From contig NC_080686.1 in assembly GCF_030445035.2 (NCBI RefSeq), positions 843,931 through 907,930 of the forward strand: 64,000 nucleotides of DNA, given 5' to 3'. Below the pieces are notes generated by a model, which did not search any database, was not told the origin of the DNA, and was given only the letters and a program-made list of their open reading frames with translations. Below, in pieces: positions 30,655 through 42,098 of this stretch (position 1 is the stretch's first letter; each line of letters begins with the position of its first letter). The stretch comes from Dasypus novemcinctus. Taxonomy: Eukaryota > Chordata > Mammalia > Cingulata > Dasypodidae. Position numbers and translations under genes: made by a program.

Positions 30655-31919
30655 GTGGTTCTTGAGGAACAGAGTCTTTACATGGGGTGTCTGAGGTGGT
30701 TTTGGGAGTTTTGCAATAGTCTGTTTAATTGAACTCAAGGGAACTGACAATTCCCTTTCCAATAACAAAGAGGCTGCTGATGGTTTATGGTGTGAGTTAG
30801 CAATTGAGATGCACAGATAGCATCACTGGATTCCCCTACTTCCATACTTATAAGAAGCAAGGATCTGGGTGAGAGTGTTTTTAATACCTTAACAGAGTTC
30901 TGTGCAGTCAAACAGTGTAATGATGTTGGCTGGCTCCTCCTAGATAGTCTGGATAGTGTTACAACAGAAAGAGATGAGTTAAAGGCTTCAGATTTGAAAC
31001 TTAAACTCCACATGGATGATGCAAAAGTTTCTATGTGTGCTCTGAAAGAAAATCTTGTCTCCTGTGCCACAGGCTTGAAATATCTGAGAACCAAACTCAG
31101 ACTCTCATTGTATGAGTAATGGAGTTACAAAAGAAACTAAAATCCCAATCCTGCAGGGTTTCTTCAAACTGAAGACTTTGATTGGAAAAGAGTGGAATTC
31201 AGAGAATTGGGATGGAGATATATGGGATGATGATATTGATGGAGACATTGAAACCCTGAATTCTGCTGCGACTTTATCACATAAGCCTGCCATGGCCTGC
31301 CCTGTCCAGATCATACCTTGCCAACCTTGTATCATCCAATGTCCAGCCTGCTCCAGGGAGTCTGAAACAACTTCCAGCCCTGAGGTGGGTACCAGCCAAA
31401 CTGCAGCCTGCCCTGCCCAGCCTCTGGCCTGCCCCAAGGAGTCTGGACCTCCTCCCAGCACTGAAACATGTACCAGCCGAACTCCAGCATGCACTGCCTA
31501 GCCTCCAGTCTGCCCTGAGGAAACTACCTTCCAACCCCTGCCTGAAGAGATTAATCCTGTCTCACCAGAAGAAAATGCAAGAGAATGCCCTGAGGTCAGT
31601 AGCTTGCAAGGCATTTCTAATCCTTCTCCTTACCCACCCCCACCACCTCTCTTGTATTTGAGACCTATTACTAGACTAAAATCACAACAAGACCCCAAAG
31701 GTGAAATACAAAGTGTGACCCATGAGGAAGTAATGTATACTCAGAAAGAATGGCATGAGTTTTCAACTTATATAGACAGAAATCATGGGAATATGTGTGG
31801 GAATGGATACTAAGGGTATGGGATAATGGTGGAAGAAATATAAAGTTGGATCAGGCTGAATTTATTGATATGGGCCCACTAAGCAGAAATTCTGGATTCC
31901 GTGCTATAGCTGGATGGGT
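30655..31919 (+). pseudogene. gag: gag remnant of ERV-L, part before the L1
   Basis: After the leader, an N-terminal coiled-coil-like region appears at about 31,000-31,095 ('AKVSMCALKENLVSCATGL'). The frame 31,112-31,501 then carries 'TLIGKEWNSENWDGDIWDDD', a recognisable ERV-L Gag signature, and a Pro/Cys-rich spacer with repeated 'Q(T/I)AACPAQ'-like units. The frame 31,604-31,813 shows 'PITRLKSQQDPKGEIQSVTH', the capsid start. Another frame up to 31,919 includes 'MWEWILRVWDNGGRNIKLDQ'. Stops and frameshifts separate these parts. Gag here would have formed the particle core. The reading frame continues beyond the inserted L1 at 41,645. Confidence 0.85.
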
Positions 31920-31932
31920 TAGAAAGGGCTTT
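31920..31932. repeat. Left target-site duplication of full-length L1
   Basis: TAGAAAGGGCTTT is repeated exactly at 41,645-41,657. The last T's merge with the L1 poly-A (poly-T here), so 10 bases are unambiguous. Confidence 0.93.
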
Positions 31933-34706
31933 TTTTTTTTCATTTATTTATTTTTTATTGACTTTGTAATAATATTACATTAAAAAATATATATATATGA
32001 GGTCCCATTGAACCCTACCACCCCCACCCCACCTCTCCCCCCCACCCCAGCAACACTCCCTCCCATCATCATGACAGATCCATTGCATTTGGCAAGAACA
32101 TCTCTGGGCACCACTGCACCCCATGGTCAACGGTCCACACCATGGCCCACACTCTCCCCCATTCCATCCAGTGGGCCCTGTGAGGATTTACAATGTCCAG
32201 TGATTGCCCCTGAAGCACCATCCAGGGCAGCTCCATGTCCCAAAGATGTCTCCACCTCTCATCTCTTCCTGCCTTTCCCCATACCCATCAGCCATCATAT
32301 CCACTTTTCTCAATCCAATGCCACCTTTTCTATGTGGACATTGGATTGGTTGTGTCCATTGCACCTCTATGTCAAGAGGAGGCTCAGATTCCACATGGAT
32401 GCTGGATGCAATCCTCCCACTTTCAGTTGTAATCACTCTAGGCTCCATGGTGTGGTGGTTGTCCTTCTTCAACTCCATCTTAGCTGAGTGTGGTGAGCCC
32501 AATAAGTCAGATTGTAGGTGCTGGAGTCTGTTGAGGCTCAGGACCTGGCTATCACATTGTCAGTCCAGAGATTCAAATCCCCTAAATATATCTTAAACCC
32601 CGACACTAACTGCACCTCCAGCACATTAGCATGAAAGTCTTATGAAGAGAGATCCCATCTGAGTCCAGATTCGTCACACATAAACACCAGTTCCAAAGAG
32701 GGGCCATCTGACCTGGTAGTTAACCCCATCGGCCATGACCATAACTCCCATGGGTCTCTTTAGCCCTCGAAGGAACCGATATCTGGGGGTTGTATCTGCT
32801 TTATCTGTCTCTCAGACTCTGCTCAGTTGTGCATAAGGGCAATCCTTCTGACAGCCTCCAGACTCTTTTTTAGAGACTCGTAGCCATATAAACTCATTTC
32901 TCCTTTCCATTTCCCCCTTACATTAGATCAAACAGCATTTTAAAGTCATGTTATTTTATGTAGACAGGGATATTCCGCTGATCCGCGTTGAACCTTCCGT
33001 ATGAGGTCATTTTCCAGTTGCATCATCAGTTGGTAGTTGATAGTGGTCCCGCGGTGCCAGGGAGGCTCATCCCCGGGTGTCATGTCCCATGCTGGGGGAA
33101 AGGCATTGCATTTACATGCTGAGTTTGGCTTCGAGACTGGCCACATTTGAGTAACATGAAGGCTGTCAGGAGGAAATTCCCAGGCACAATGTTGCTCTAG
33201 GCCTTGTTCTTATTTTAGGCTTATCAGCTCACAAGCATAGTCATTAGGGTCATGGGCTCACTGTTGAACCCTCACTCCCTCCCAGTCCCCGCCGCTGCAC
33301 CTGGGAGACTGTCGCTGCTCCCCTAGGGACCACGACAGAGCACCACTGGCCAGGAACCCAGTACCCCCCCTGCTGCGGTTTCCAATTGTTGCCACTATGA
33401 GTATATCCAAACATTGCCATGTACCCTGGACATATGTTCTGTACAGCTCCCTGTCAGCCATATATCCCCTGTCAATGGTATCCCATACCAGTATTCCTCC
33501 ATTGCCTTTGTTGAACCACTCTGTGATCCAGAACTCCCTGAAATTTGAAGCCCAATATAATGTCAGGGTCCCTTACTAGGAAATGGCATATAGCGATGGG
33601 TTTAAAGGTTATATAAAGAATACGTGTTGACTTGGAAAAAATTCTACATCCTATCTTCCCCCCCCCTAATTATTGAGCTTCTCTTCACAGGAGCCCTAGA
33701 CCACAGCAATGCATATATATAGTATACAGCACTCCCATACATCCACCACAAAACCTTTCCCTTCCACAGCGATACTCTTACACCCTATTCACATCATATT
33801 TACTTAACCTAATGTACAGAGTCTGAGACAATAGCTTTCAAACAAGGTGGCATTTGTGCTTACATTGTGGTGCATGCTTTAGGATACACAGTTTTTTACA
33901 TTCTTAGTTAACCTATGTTTTACATTATGGTTTACATTATCAGTCTGTCATCTCCTATATGTTATGCTGTAATATTACATGTTTTATATCCATCCTTGTG
34001 TACTCTCATGAAACTCCTCTCTTACCCCCCATTTACCTTGGTTCCACACATTTAACGTCCATTTTTCCTTCCACCTTGGTGCCCACAGTGACAGCCAGCC
34101 TCCGTTTCCCGAGGAGCCACTTCCAGATATAGATGGAATAGTGTTCAGGGTCTAACTTGCTCAACTGCCCCAATGCCCTGGGAGCCACCCTTTCTTTCGA
34201 GGGATACAGTTCCCTCTATTTGATGGCATTAGTCCTCCCCAGGATGTGGGTCCACCCCCACTCTCACTACTTGGGTTTCTACCCCATGGTGTCACCCACT
34301 CTGGCAGAATGAGCATTTAGACATTCCCCAGGAGCCCGTCCTGCATCAGACCCTCCCCTCCGAGCATTCTAAACAGGTAACCCTCTTTATTATATTTTGA
34401 TATGATTTTCTCGGCATTTTACTCTCCACCAACACCTGACCCTCTCCTGTGTTCGTATGCTACCCCTCCCTCCCCCCACTTTTGGGCAATGTTACCCATC
34501 CGCCCATCCCCAGCCTCCCTCAAACCCGCAGAGCCCCAACCAAAGGCAACCCCTGCCCCCCTTTTATCTCTTCTTTGTGTTCATACTTACCACCATCTCG
34601 TCTTAAATTCCACCCCTGCAGACATCGGCTCACATCCTTCCTCCACCCTCCAATTTCCTGTAAGCCTATCGTTCAGTCTCTTGCTATCTAGGGCAGCTTG
34701 TTTATT
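31933..34706 (-). other. Exceptionally long L1 3' UTR
   Basis: About 2.77 kb lie between the ORF2 stop and the poly-A, with no L1 coding content. It contains a C-rich (G-rich in L1 sense) tract near 32,020-32,050 and an AATAAA (31,959-31,954). The same sequence blocks occur in order in other copies: 32,070-32,600 matches 49,640-50,390 and 56,320-57,030, and 32,690-33,230 matches 57,050-57,450 and the complement of 63,230-63,960. The length is therefore a feature of the family, not of one insertion. Confidence 0.8.
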
Positions 34707-37700
34707 TCATATCATTGAGGTCATGTAGTATTTGTCCTTCAATGTCTGGGTTGCTTCACTCAACATAAGGTTCTCAAGATTCATCCATGTTATCACATGT
34801 GTTTGTAGTGTGTTTGTTCTTACAGCCGAGTAGTATTCCATTGTGTGTATATACCACATTTTATTGATCCACTCATCTATTGATGGGCATTTGGGTTGAT
34901 TCCAACTTTTGGCAATAGTGAACAATGCTGCTATGAACATTGGTGTACATATATCTGTTTGCGTCCTTGTTTTCAGTTCTGCTGGGTATATACCCAGCAG
35001 TGGTATTGCTGGGTCATATGGCAAATCTATGGCTAGTTTTTTGAGAAACCACCATACTGTCCTCCAGAATGGTTGGATCCTTCTGTATTCCCACCAGCAG
35101 TGGATGAGTGTTCCCCTTTCTTCACATCCTCTCCAGCACTTGTATTCTTCTGTTTTTTTCATAGCTGCCAATCTTATGGGTGTACGATGGTATCTCATTG
35201 TGGTTTTGATTTGCATTTCCCTGACAGCTAGAGATTTGGAACATTTTTTCATGTGCTTTTTTGCCATTTGTATTTCTTCTTTGGAGAAGTGTCTGTTTAA
35301 GTCTTTTTCCCATTTTTTAAATGGGTTGTTTATCTTTTTATTTTCAAGATATAGGAGTTCTTTATATATGCAAGTTATAAGTTTCTTATCAGATATATGG
35401 TTGCCAAATATTTTCTCCCACTGTGTGGGCTCCCTTTTTACTTTCTTGACAAACTCCTTTGAGGTGCAGAAGGCTTTAACTTTGAGGAAGTCCCATTTAT
35501 CTATTAGTTCTTTTGCTGCTCGTGCTTTTGGTGTGATATTCATGAATCCATTTCCTATTACAAGGTCCTGTAGATGTTTCCCTACACTGCTTTCTAAGGT
35601 TTTTATGGTCTTGGCTCTTATATTTAGGTCTTTGATCCATCTTGAGTTGATCTTTGTATAAGGTGTGAGATGGTAATCCTCTTTCATTCTTCTACATATG
35701 GCTATCCAGTTCTCCAGACACCATTTGTTGAATAGGCCACTCTCTCCCAGTTGAGAGGGTTTGGTGGCTTTATCAAATATTATGTGGCTATATATGTGAG
35801 GTTCTATATCAGAGCTTTCAATTTGATTCCATTGGTCTATGTGTCTCTCTTTATGCCAATACCATGCTTTTTTCACCACCGTAGCTTTGTAGTATGTTTT
35901 GAAGTCAGGTAGTGTGATTCCTCCAATTTCGTTTTTCTTTTTCAGTATGTCTTTGGCTATTCGGGGTCTCTTTCCTTTCCAAATAAATTTCATAGTTAGT
36001 TTTTCTTGTTCCTTAAAGAAGGCTGTGTTGATTTTTATTGGGATTGCATTGAATGTGTAGATCAGTTTTGGTAGGATAGACATCTTAATAATGTTCAGTC
36101 TTCCTATCCATGAACAAGGAATAGTCTTCCATTTATTTAGGTCTTCTTTGATTTCCTTGAACAATCTTCTATAGTTCTCGGTGTATAAGTTCTTTACTTC
36201 TTTAGTTAAATTTATTCCTAAGTATTTGATTTTTTTTATTTACTATTGTGAATGGTATTTGTTTCTTGATTTCCTCCTGATCTTGCTCATTATTGGTGTA
36301 CAGAAATGCTACTGATTTTTGCGCATTGATCTTATAACCTGCAACTTTACTAAACTCATTTATGAGTTCTAGAACCTTTATTGTAGATCTCTCAGGGTTT
36401 TCTATGTATAGGATCATGTCATCTGCAAATAATGACATTTTGACTTCTTCCTTTCCCATTTGAATGCCTTTTATTTCTGGCTCTTGCCTCAGTGCTCGAG
36501 CAAGTACTTCTAAGACAATGTTAAATAGGAGTGGAGACAGTGGGCATCCTTGTCTTGTTCCTGAGTTTAGAGGGAAGGAGTCTAGAATTTCTCCATTGTA
36601 CACAATATTGGCTTTAGGTTTTTCATATATACTCTTTATCATGTTCAAAAAATTTCCTTGTATTCCAATCTTTTGGAGTGTTTTTATCAAGATACGGTGC
36701 TGTATTTTGTCAAATGCTTTTTCTGCATCAATAGATATAATCATGTGATTTTTTTCCTTCAATCTGTTTATATGGTGTATTACGTTGATTGATTTTCTTA
36801 TGTTGAACCATCCTTGCATACCTGGGATGAATCCCACTTGGTCGTGGTGTATAATTCGTTTAATGTGTTGTTGAATACGATTAGCAAGTATTTTGTTAAG
36901 TATTTTTGCGTCTAGGTTCATTAGAGAAATTGGTCTGTAATTTTCCTTTCTTGTGATGTCTTTGTTTGGCTTTGGTACTAGGGTAATGTTGGCATCATAG
37001 AAGGAGTTGGGTAATGTTCTTTCTGTTTTGATTTTTTGGAATAGTTTCAGCAGGATTGGTGTCAGTTCTTTCCGGAATGTTTTGTAGAATTCACCTGTGA
37101 AGCCATCTGGCCTTGGGCTCTTCTTAGTTGGGAGATTTTTAATAACTGATTCTATCTCTCTGCTTGTGATTGGTTTGTTAAGATCATCAATTTCTTCTTT
37201 TGTCAATATGGGCTGCTTATGTGTTTCTAGGAATTTGTTCATTTCCTCTAGATTGTCATTTTTGTTGGAATAGAGTTTTTCAAAATATCCTCTTATGATA
37301 GTCTTTATTTCTGTGGGGTCAGTGGTGATATCGCCTTTCTCATTTCTTATTTTGTGTATTTGCATCTTCTCTCTTTTTTTCTTTGTTAGTGTTGCTAAAG
37401 GTTTGTCAATTTTGTTGACCTTCTCAAAAAACCAGCTCTTGGTCTTGTTTATCTGTTCAAGTGCTTTCTTATTTTCTATTTCATTTAGTTCTGCTCTTAT
37501 CTTTGTTATTTCCTTCCTTCTTCTTCCTGTTGGGTTACTTTGTTGTTCTTTTTCTAATTCCTTCAAATGTGCAGTTAGTTCTTCAATTTTTGCTCTTTCT
37601 TCTTTTTTGATATATGAATTTATGGTTATAAACTTCCCTCTCAGTACTGCTTTTGCTGCATCCCATAAATTTTGGTATGTTGTGTTATCATTATCATTTG

Positions 37701-38526
37701 TTTCAAGGTAGTCATTGATTTCTTTTGAGATTTCCTCTTTGACCCACTGTTTTTCTAAGAGTGTGCTGTTTAATTTCCAAATCGTGGTGTGAAATCTGGG
37801 CTTCTGTCCCTTGCAAATCTCCAGCTTGACTCCACTGTGGTCAGATATAATGTTTTGTATGATTTCAATCTTTCTGAATTCTTTCAGCCTTTCTTTGTGG
37901 CCTAGCATATGATCTATCTTGGAGAATGATCCATGTGCACTTTAGAAAAATGTATATCCTGCTGTGTTTGGGTGTAGCAATCTATACATGTCTATTAGAT
38001 CCAGCTCCTCTAATATACTGTTCAGATGTTTTGTTTCTTTGGTGATTCTCTTTTGAGATGTTCTGTCCAGAGTTGATAGTGGTGTATTAAAATCCCCCAC
38101 TATAATTGTAGATGTATCTATTGTTTCACTTAGTTTTTCCAGCGTTTGCCTGACATATTTAGAGGCACCCTTGTTAGGGGCATAAATATTTATGATTGTT
38201 CGATCTTCCTGACAGATTTTCCATTTCACTAAAATGTAGTATCCTTCTTTGTCTCTCACAATTGTTTCACATTTAAAGTCTATTTTGTCTGATATTAATA
38301 TAGCTACTCCTGCCTTTTTTTGGTTATTGTTAGCTTGTATGATTGTTTTCCAGCCATTCACTTTCAATCTCCATGCGTCTCTGGGTCTAAGATGTGTCTC
38401 TTGTAGACAGCATACGGATGGGTCATATTTCCTTATCCAATGTCCCAGTCTGAATCTTTTGATAGGTGAGTTTAATCCATTGACATTCAGTGTTATTACT
38501 ATCAAGGAATTATTTGTGTTAGGCAT
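34707..38526 (-). pseudogene. ORF2: L1 ORF2 (endonuclease-reverse transcriptase), two lesions
   Basis: The start at 38,526 gives MPNTNNS with the endonuclease motifs 'LNVNGLNSP' and 'CLQETHL', and 'ISDHSG' at about 37,840. A stop replaces codon 195 (37,944-37,942). The frame then continues to 36,202 through '[18 protein letters not shown]' and the catalytic '[11 protein letters not shown]' (FADD near 36,425). A one-base shift in the A-run at about 36,230 moves the rest (36,232-34,707) to another frame, ending in 'YYMTSMI'. The C-terminal zinc motif reads CX3CX7HX4Y at about 35,120: the last cysteine is Tyr. Repairing two sites would be needed for full length, roughly 1,270 codons. In active L1 this protein nicks DNA and reverse-transcribes L1 RNA at the target. 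The + strand frame 34,909-35,661 is its antisense shadow. Confidence 0.94.
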
Positions 38527-38602
38527 ATTTTGATTTGATTTGTGTTTGTCATATTTTGTTTGTATATATATATTTTTGTCTTTTTTGTTGTTGTTGTTGG
38601 TC

Positions 38603-39571
38603 TTATACTCTCCTCCAACTCTGCCTTTCCTGTTTTTTCCTTTCTTCCTGCAGAACTCCCTTTAAAATTTCTTGAAGGGGAGGTTTCTTGTTGGTATACT
38701 CTTTCAGTTTCTGTTTGTCTGCGAATATTTTGAACTCTCCATCATGTTTGAATGCTAGTTTAGCTGGATAGAGTATTCTTGGTTGGAAATTTTTTTCCTT
38801 TAGTACCTTGACTATATCATACCACTGCCTTCTTGCCTCCATGGTTTCAGATGAGAAATCAGCACTTAATCTTATGGAGCTTCCCTTGTATGTGATGGTT
38901 TTCTTTTCTCTTGCTGCTTTTAGGATTTTCTCTTCGTCTTGAGCATTGGATAATTTGACAAGTATATGTCTTGGGGTGGGCCTGTTGGGGTTTATGACTA
39001 GTGGAGTGCACTGTGCTTCTTGGATATGTATATCTGTCTCTTTCAGTAGATTTGGGAAGTTTTCAGCCATTATTTCCTGCAACACTCCTTCTGACCCCTT
39101 TCCCTTCTCTTCACCTTCTGGAATGCCTATAATACATATGTTTGAGCATTTTGCGTTGTCATTCAGGTCCCTAAGTCCTAATTGGATTTTTTCTATCTCC
39201 TTATTGACCCCTTCTACTATCTGTTTGATTTCTGATGTACTGTCTTCCACATCACTAATTCTCTGCTCTGTGTCTTCTAGTCTGCTGATATTTGCTGCAA
39301 GTATATTTTTGATTTCTTGAACTGTGGTGTTCATTTCCATCATATCTGTTATGTTTTTTCATATGTCTGCAATTTCCCCTCCAAGTGATGTCTTCATGTT
39401 GTTAACCTCTTTCATTACTTCGTCAAACTTGTCGGTGATAAGTGTTCTGAGATCTTTCATTGCTTGTGCCAAGTTTTGCTCCCCTTCGTGATTATTGGTT
39501 TGTTGATTGGATTCAGCCATGTTTTCCTGATTACTGGTTTGTTTTGTAGATTTTTGTTGCTTTCTGGTCAT
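38603..39571 (-). pseudogene. ORF1: L1 ORF1 (RNA-binding chaperone), one stop
   Basis: About 322 codons run from ATG 39,571 (MTRKQQKSTK, basic and Gln-rich N-terminus) to 38,603 with a single in-frame TGA at codon 71 (39,361-39,359). The order is an N-terminal tail, a coiled coil ('ISRLEDTEQRISDVEDSTSE', about 39,260), an RRM ('NICIIGIPEGEEKGKG', about 39,130) and a C-terminal domain ('HILVKLSNAQDEEKILKAA', 'YPAKLAFKHDGEFKIFADKQ'). The size and domain order are normal for mammalian L1 ORF1p, a trimer that coats L1 RNA. It lies 76 bp upstream of ORF2. Confidence 0.93.
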
Positions 39572-41644
39572 CTCTTTATCTTGACAGATTTAATCAGTTC
39601 CTTAGCTTCTTTGTCTGCTCTTGGAGGTTAATTAGCTGTTATTTTTGTATAGGTGTTATATCTTCTCTTTGTCACTTTTTTCTTCTTATTCTAGTTTCTT
39701 GTTGTTGGTTAAGTTCACTTTAAAGGAAAATATTAGTGTTGGGGAAAGGCAATTGTGTAAGCAAGGGAAAAGTGTAAAGTAGTATTGGTGATATATGTTA
39801 ACAAAGCAAGAATATGAGATCTGGGAGGATGGAGGTTAGATTCATGTAAATTGTGTAGAGTTATAGCAGTAGGTAGAGTACCTATTATGAGGTAGATGAT
39901 TGAATATGGGAGGAATATGGTATGAGCTAAAAAGCTATTGATTTCGTGAGAGAGGGAAAGAGAATAAAAAGGTAATAGTTTCAAGCATGGATAACAGACA
40001 GAAAACAAAACATAGGTATTAGAAATTAAGACTTAGACCCTTCGTGGATCGAAGAAAGGGAGGTGGGAGGTGGAATATAGGAGAGCCAGTAGATGGTGGC
40101 GGATATCAAGATGTAGGGGAAAGAGGATAGTGTAGGTAGCCTAAATCAGTTTACACAGAAATGAGGCAGTGGAGGATGAGAAAACCCAGCGAATGTGAGG
40201 TGTTTCCTGCCGCACCTATTGTATAATTGAGTTAAAATAAACTAAGTAGAATATGAGGGACAAGAGGGAGAGAGACAACAGAAAAAAAGAAAGAAATAAA
40301 TAAAAGAAAGTGGGGGAAGGGACGAGAGGAAGAAAGTAGAAGGGGATGGGCAAAGGGTGGGGAACAGGTAGGGGAAAGAAAAAAAAAACAGATATGCATG
40401 ACCCAGAATTAAAACACCCAGTACACAGCACCTACCATGAAAAAAAGCCTTAAATAACTGAGTAAAAGAAAGACTTTGGGGGATACGCTGTGAGAGAAGA
40501 CTAGGGGATAATGCGGTGTTAGCAATCAGGAAATTGAAAAAAGTAAAGAATAAGTCAAAATGAAAATAAAAACAAAGCAAAATGAAATGATAAAGAAAGA
40601 ACGCCAACGTTGAAGGCTAGGGCATTTAAGGACCTCAGATGGACCTCAGTGGGTGATGGATTCAGGGATGGAAAGTCTGAGATATTGAGGTCTCAAGAGA
40701 TGTGAGTCTCTGTGGTGTGGGCCACCAGATTTTAGGGAATTCAGACCTGGCAACCTCCAATCTGGTCTACAGAAAGCCTGGGAGCCCCACAGTGTAACAC
40801 AGCCCTCAGGGATCCCCACAGCTGGGTGGCAGCCTTAAGGGGGAAGTCAGATCTGCAAACTCTATATTATGACTGAACCCTGCAATTCATTTACTTAGCT
40901 GGGCTCATTAGTATATCTCACTTCAGCTTTTGGACAGCTCCCGTCCTGTGATTCCAAACCACTGCCACTAGAGGGCGCCTCTACACCACAGCCACTTTGC
41001 TAGTACAGATCTGAAGCCTGGCCTGTGACTCCGAAAACAGATTCAAAAACCGGATTTCCCAAGCTTCGCAAAATATTCCCTAATCAGCTTCCAGACGTGT
41101 CCCCCTCCCTTGCCGCAGCCTAAAACAACTTTCTGATTATGTCTCTTTATTGCCTACAGCTATTTGGGTCGGAGACCGGCTGCCGGGCTTTTGGGGGCGG
41201 GGCTTCAGGCGGAAGCACTATTGTTTATGTTCGCAATCACAAGTTTCTCCCGCTTCACAACAAAACACCGTCTATCTTCCCAAATCCCTCTGCAAAGGCG
41301 ACCCGTCGCATCAACCCGTGCACAGCTCGCCCAGAACTCGTGAACTCCTTAACAGCTCAGAGCCGTCTAAAAGTGGTGCCACTGGGCTGGACTGCGGTTT
41401 CCCCCACCCCCAATAGGGAGGAGCCCGTGCGTGGGTCTCACCTACAGGCAATAGAACCCAAATTATATCTACTAGACCAATCCTCTCCATTACCTTTCCA
41501 CCCAATCGATGTCCAGGCACTTCTGCCCTGCAAAAATCCCAAAAAAGCCTGGCCTTGGAGAGCCTGTAGCCGCGCCCAACCATCTCCTCCCGGGAATACC
41601 GCAAAGGCAAGTTCACTCAGCGACCATCTTGCCAGCAGCCCACC
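39572..41644 (-). promoter_or_regulatory. L1 5' UTR / internal promoter
   Basis: In L1 sense it begins with a CpG-rich 1 kb (41,644 to about 40,620) holding a YY1-type site at the very 5' end, which sets the start site in mammalian L1s. A pyrimidine-rich section follows (purine-rich on the + strand, 40,250-40,390) and then an AT-rich part before ORF1. No tandem monomers are seen in this copy. Confidence 0.8.
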
Positions 41645-42098
41645 TAGAAAGGGCTTTAACAGTTTGTTTGGGTGGCTGATTGAAGCGTGGGCCAAAAGAT
41701 GGCCTAGCATGTCTGAGGTTGAGATACCCGATTTATGCTTGTACACAGTAGAAGAAGGAATTCAAAGGCTTAGGGAGATTGTAATGCTAGAATGGATTTA
41801 CCATTTTAGAGCTGCCCACCCATACCAGAAATGTCCAGAGGACACACCTTTAATCAGGATTGTAAGGAATAATTTTGTAAGACTTACTCCATCTTCCCTG
41901 GAGAGCTCTGTGGTTGTTGTTCTCTGTAGTCCAGATATAACTGTAGGGGGGACTCTGATGGAATTAGAATCCTTAAACATTATGGGGATGATTGGATGTC
42001 AGTCTGGTAAAAGTCAAATAGCAGATAATCTCAAAGTCAAGGTGGGCATGGCTACCACCATGAAAGGCAGATTCAAAAAAGCACTCAAAATAGTCTGA
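41139..42098 (+). CDS. 319-codon chimeric open frame: L1 5' UTR antisense into ERV-L gag
   Basis: The ATG at 41,139 (A at -3) opens a frame that runs about 168 codons on the strand opposite to the L1 5' UTR. It crosses the L1/target junction at 41,645 without a stop and continues about 150 codons in the natural ERV-L Gag frame ('LFGWLIEAWAKRWPSMSEVE', 'DLCLYTVEEGIQRLREIVML'), ending at 42,098. Layout-wise it parallels primate L1 ORF0, an antisense 5' UTR frame that forms fusions with downstream sequence. The L1-derived half is Pro/Ser/Arg-rich and matches nothing I know, so composition alone may explain the openness. Whether it is transcribed cannot be seen from sequence. Confidence 0.35.
   Translation: MSLYCLQLFGSETGCRAFGGGASGGSTIVYVRNHKFLPLHNKTPSIFPNPSAKATRRINPCTARPELVNSLTAQSRLKVVPLGWTAVSPTPNREEPVRGSHLQAIEPKLYLLDQSSPLPFHPIDVQALLPCKNPKKAWPWRACSRAQPSPPGNTAKASSLSDHLASSPPRKGFNSLFGWLIEAWAKRWPSMSEVEIPDLCLYTVEEGIQRLREIVMLEWIYHFRAAHPYQKCPEDTPLIRIVRNNFVRLTPSSLESSVVVVLCSPDITVGGTLMELESLNIMGMIGCQSGKSQIADNLKVKVGMATTMKGRFKKALKIV

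Larger units (their letters stand above)
31933..41644 (-). mobile_element. Near-intact full-length armadillo L1 (9.7 kb)
   Basis: It is complete from a YY1-type 5' end (GGCAAGATGG, 41,633 to 41,624) to the poly-A, with a 13-bp target duplication. The parts are a 5' UTR of about 2.07 kb, ORF1, a 76-bp spacer, ORF2 and a 3' UTR of about 2.77 kb. Only three disabling lesions are visible: one stop in ORF1, one stop in ORF2, and a one-base frameshift in an A-run of ORF2. That marks it as a young copy. It landed in the gag of an old ERV-L. The related but decayed fragments from 49.5 to 64 kb share its 3' UTR. Confidence 0.95.

Noticed and set aside
31105..31534. Minus-strand frames of 129 and 85 codons
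   Set aside because: Complement of the ERV-L Gag Pro/Cys-rich segment, which is the coding strand by family similarity.
34909..35661. 250-codon + strand frame
   Set aside because: It is exactly antisense to the conserved C-terminal part of L1 ORF2; hydrophobic-looking residues result from the complement of Lys/Asn-rich codons.
37295..37711. 138-codon and neighbouring + strand frames at 36.4-39.3 kb
   Set aside because: Antisense shadows of L1 ORF2 and ORF1.
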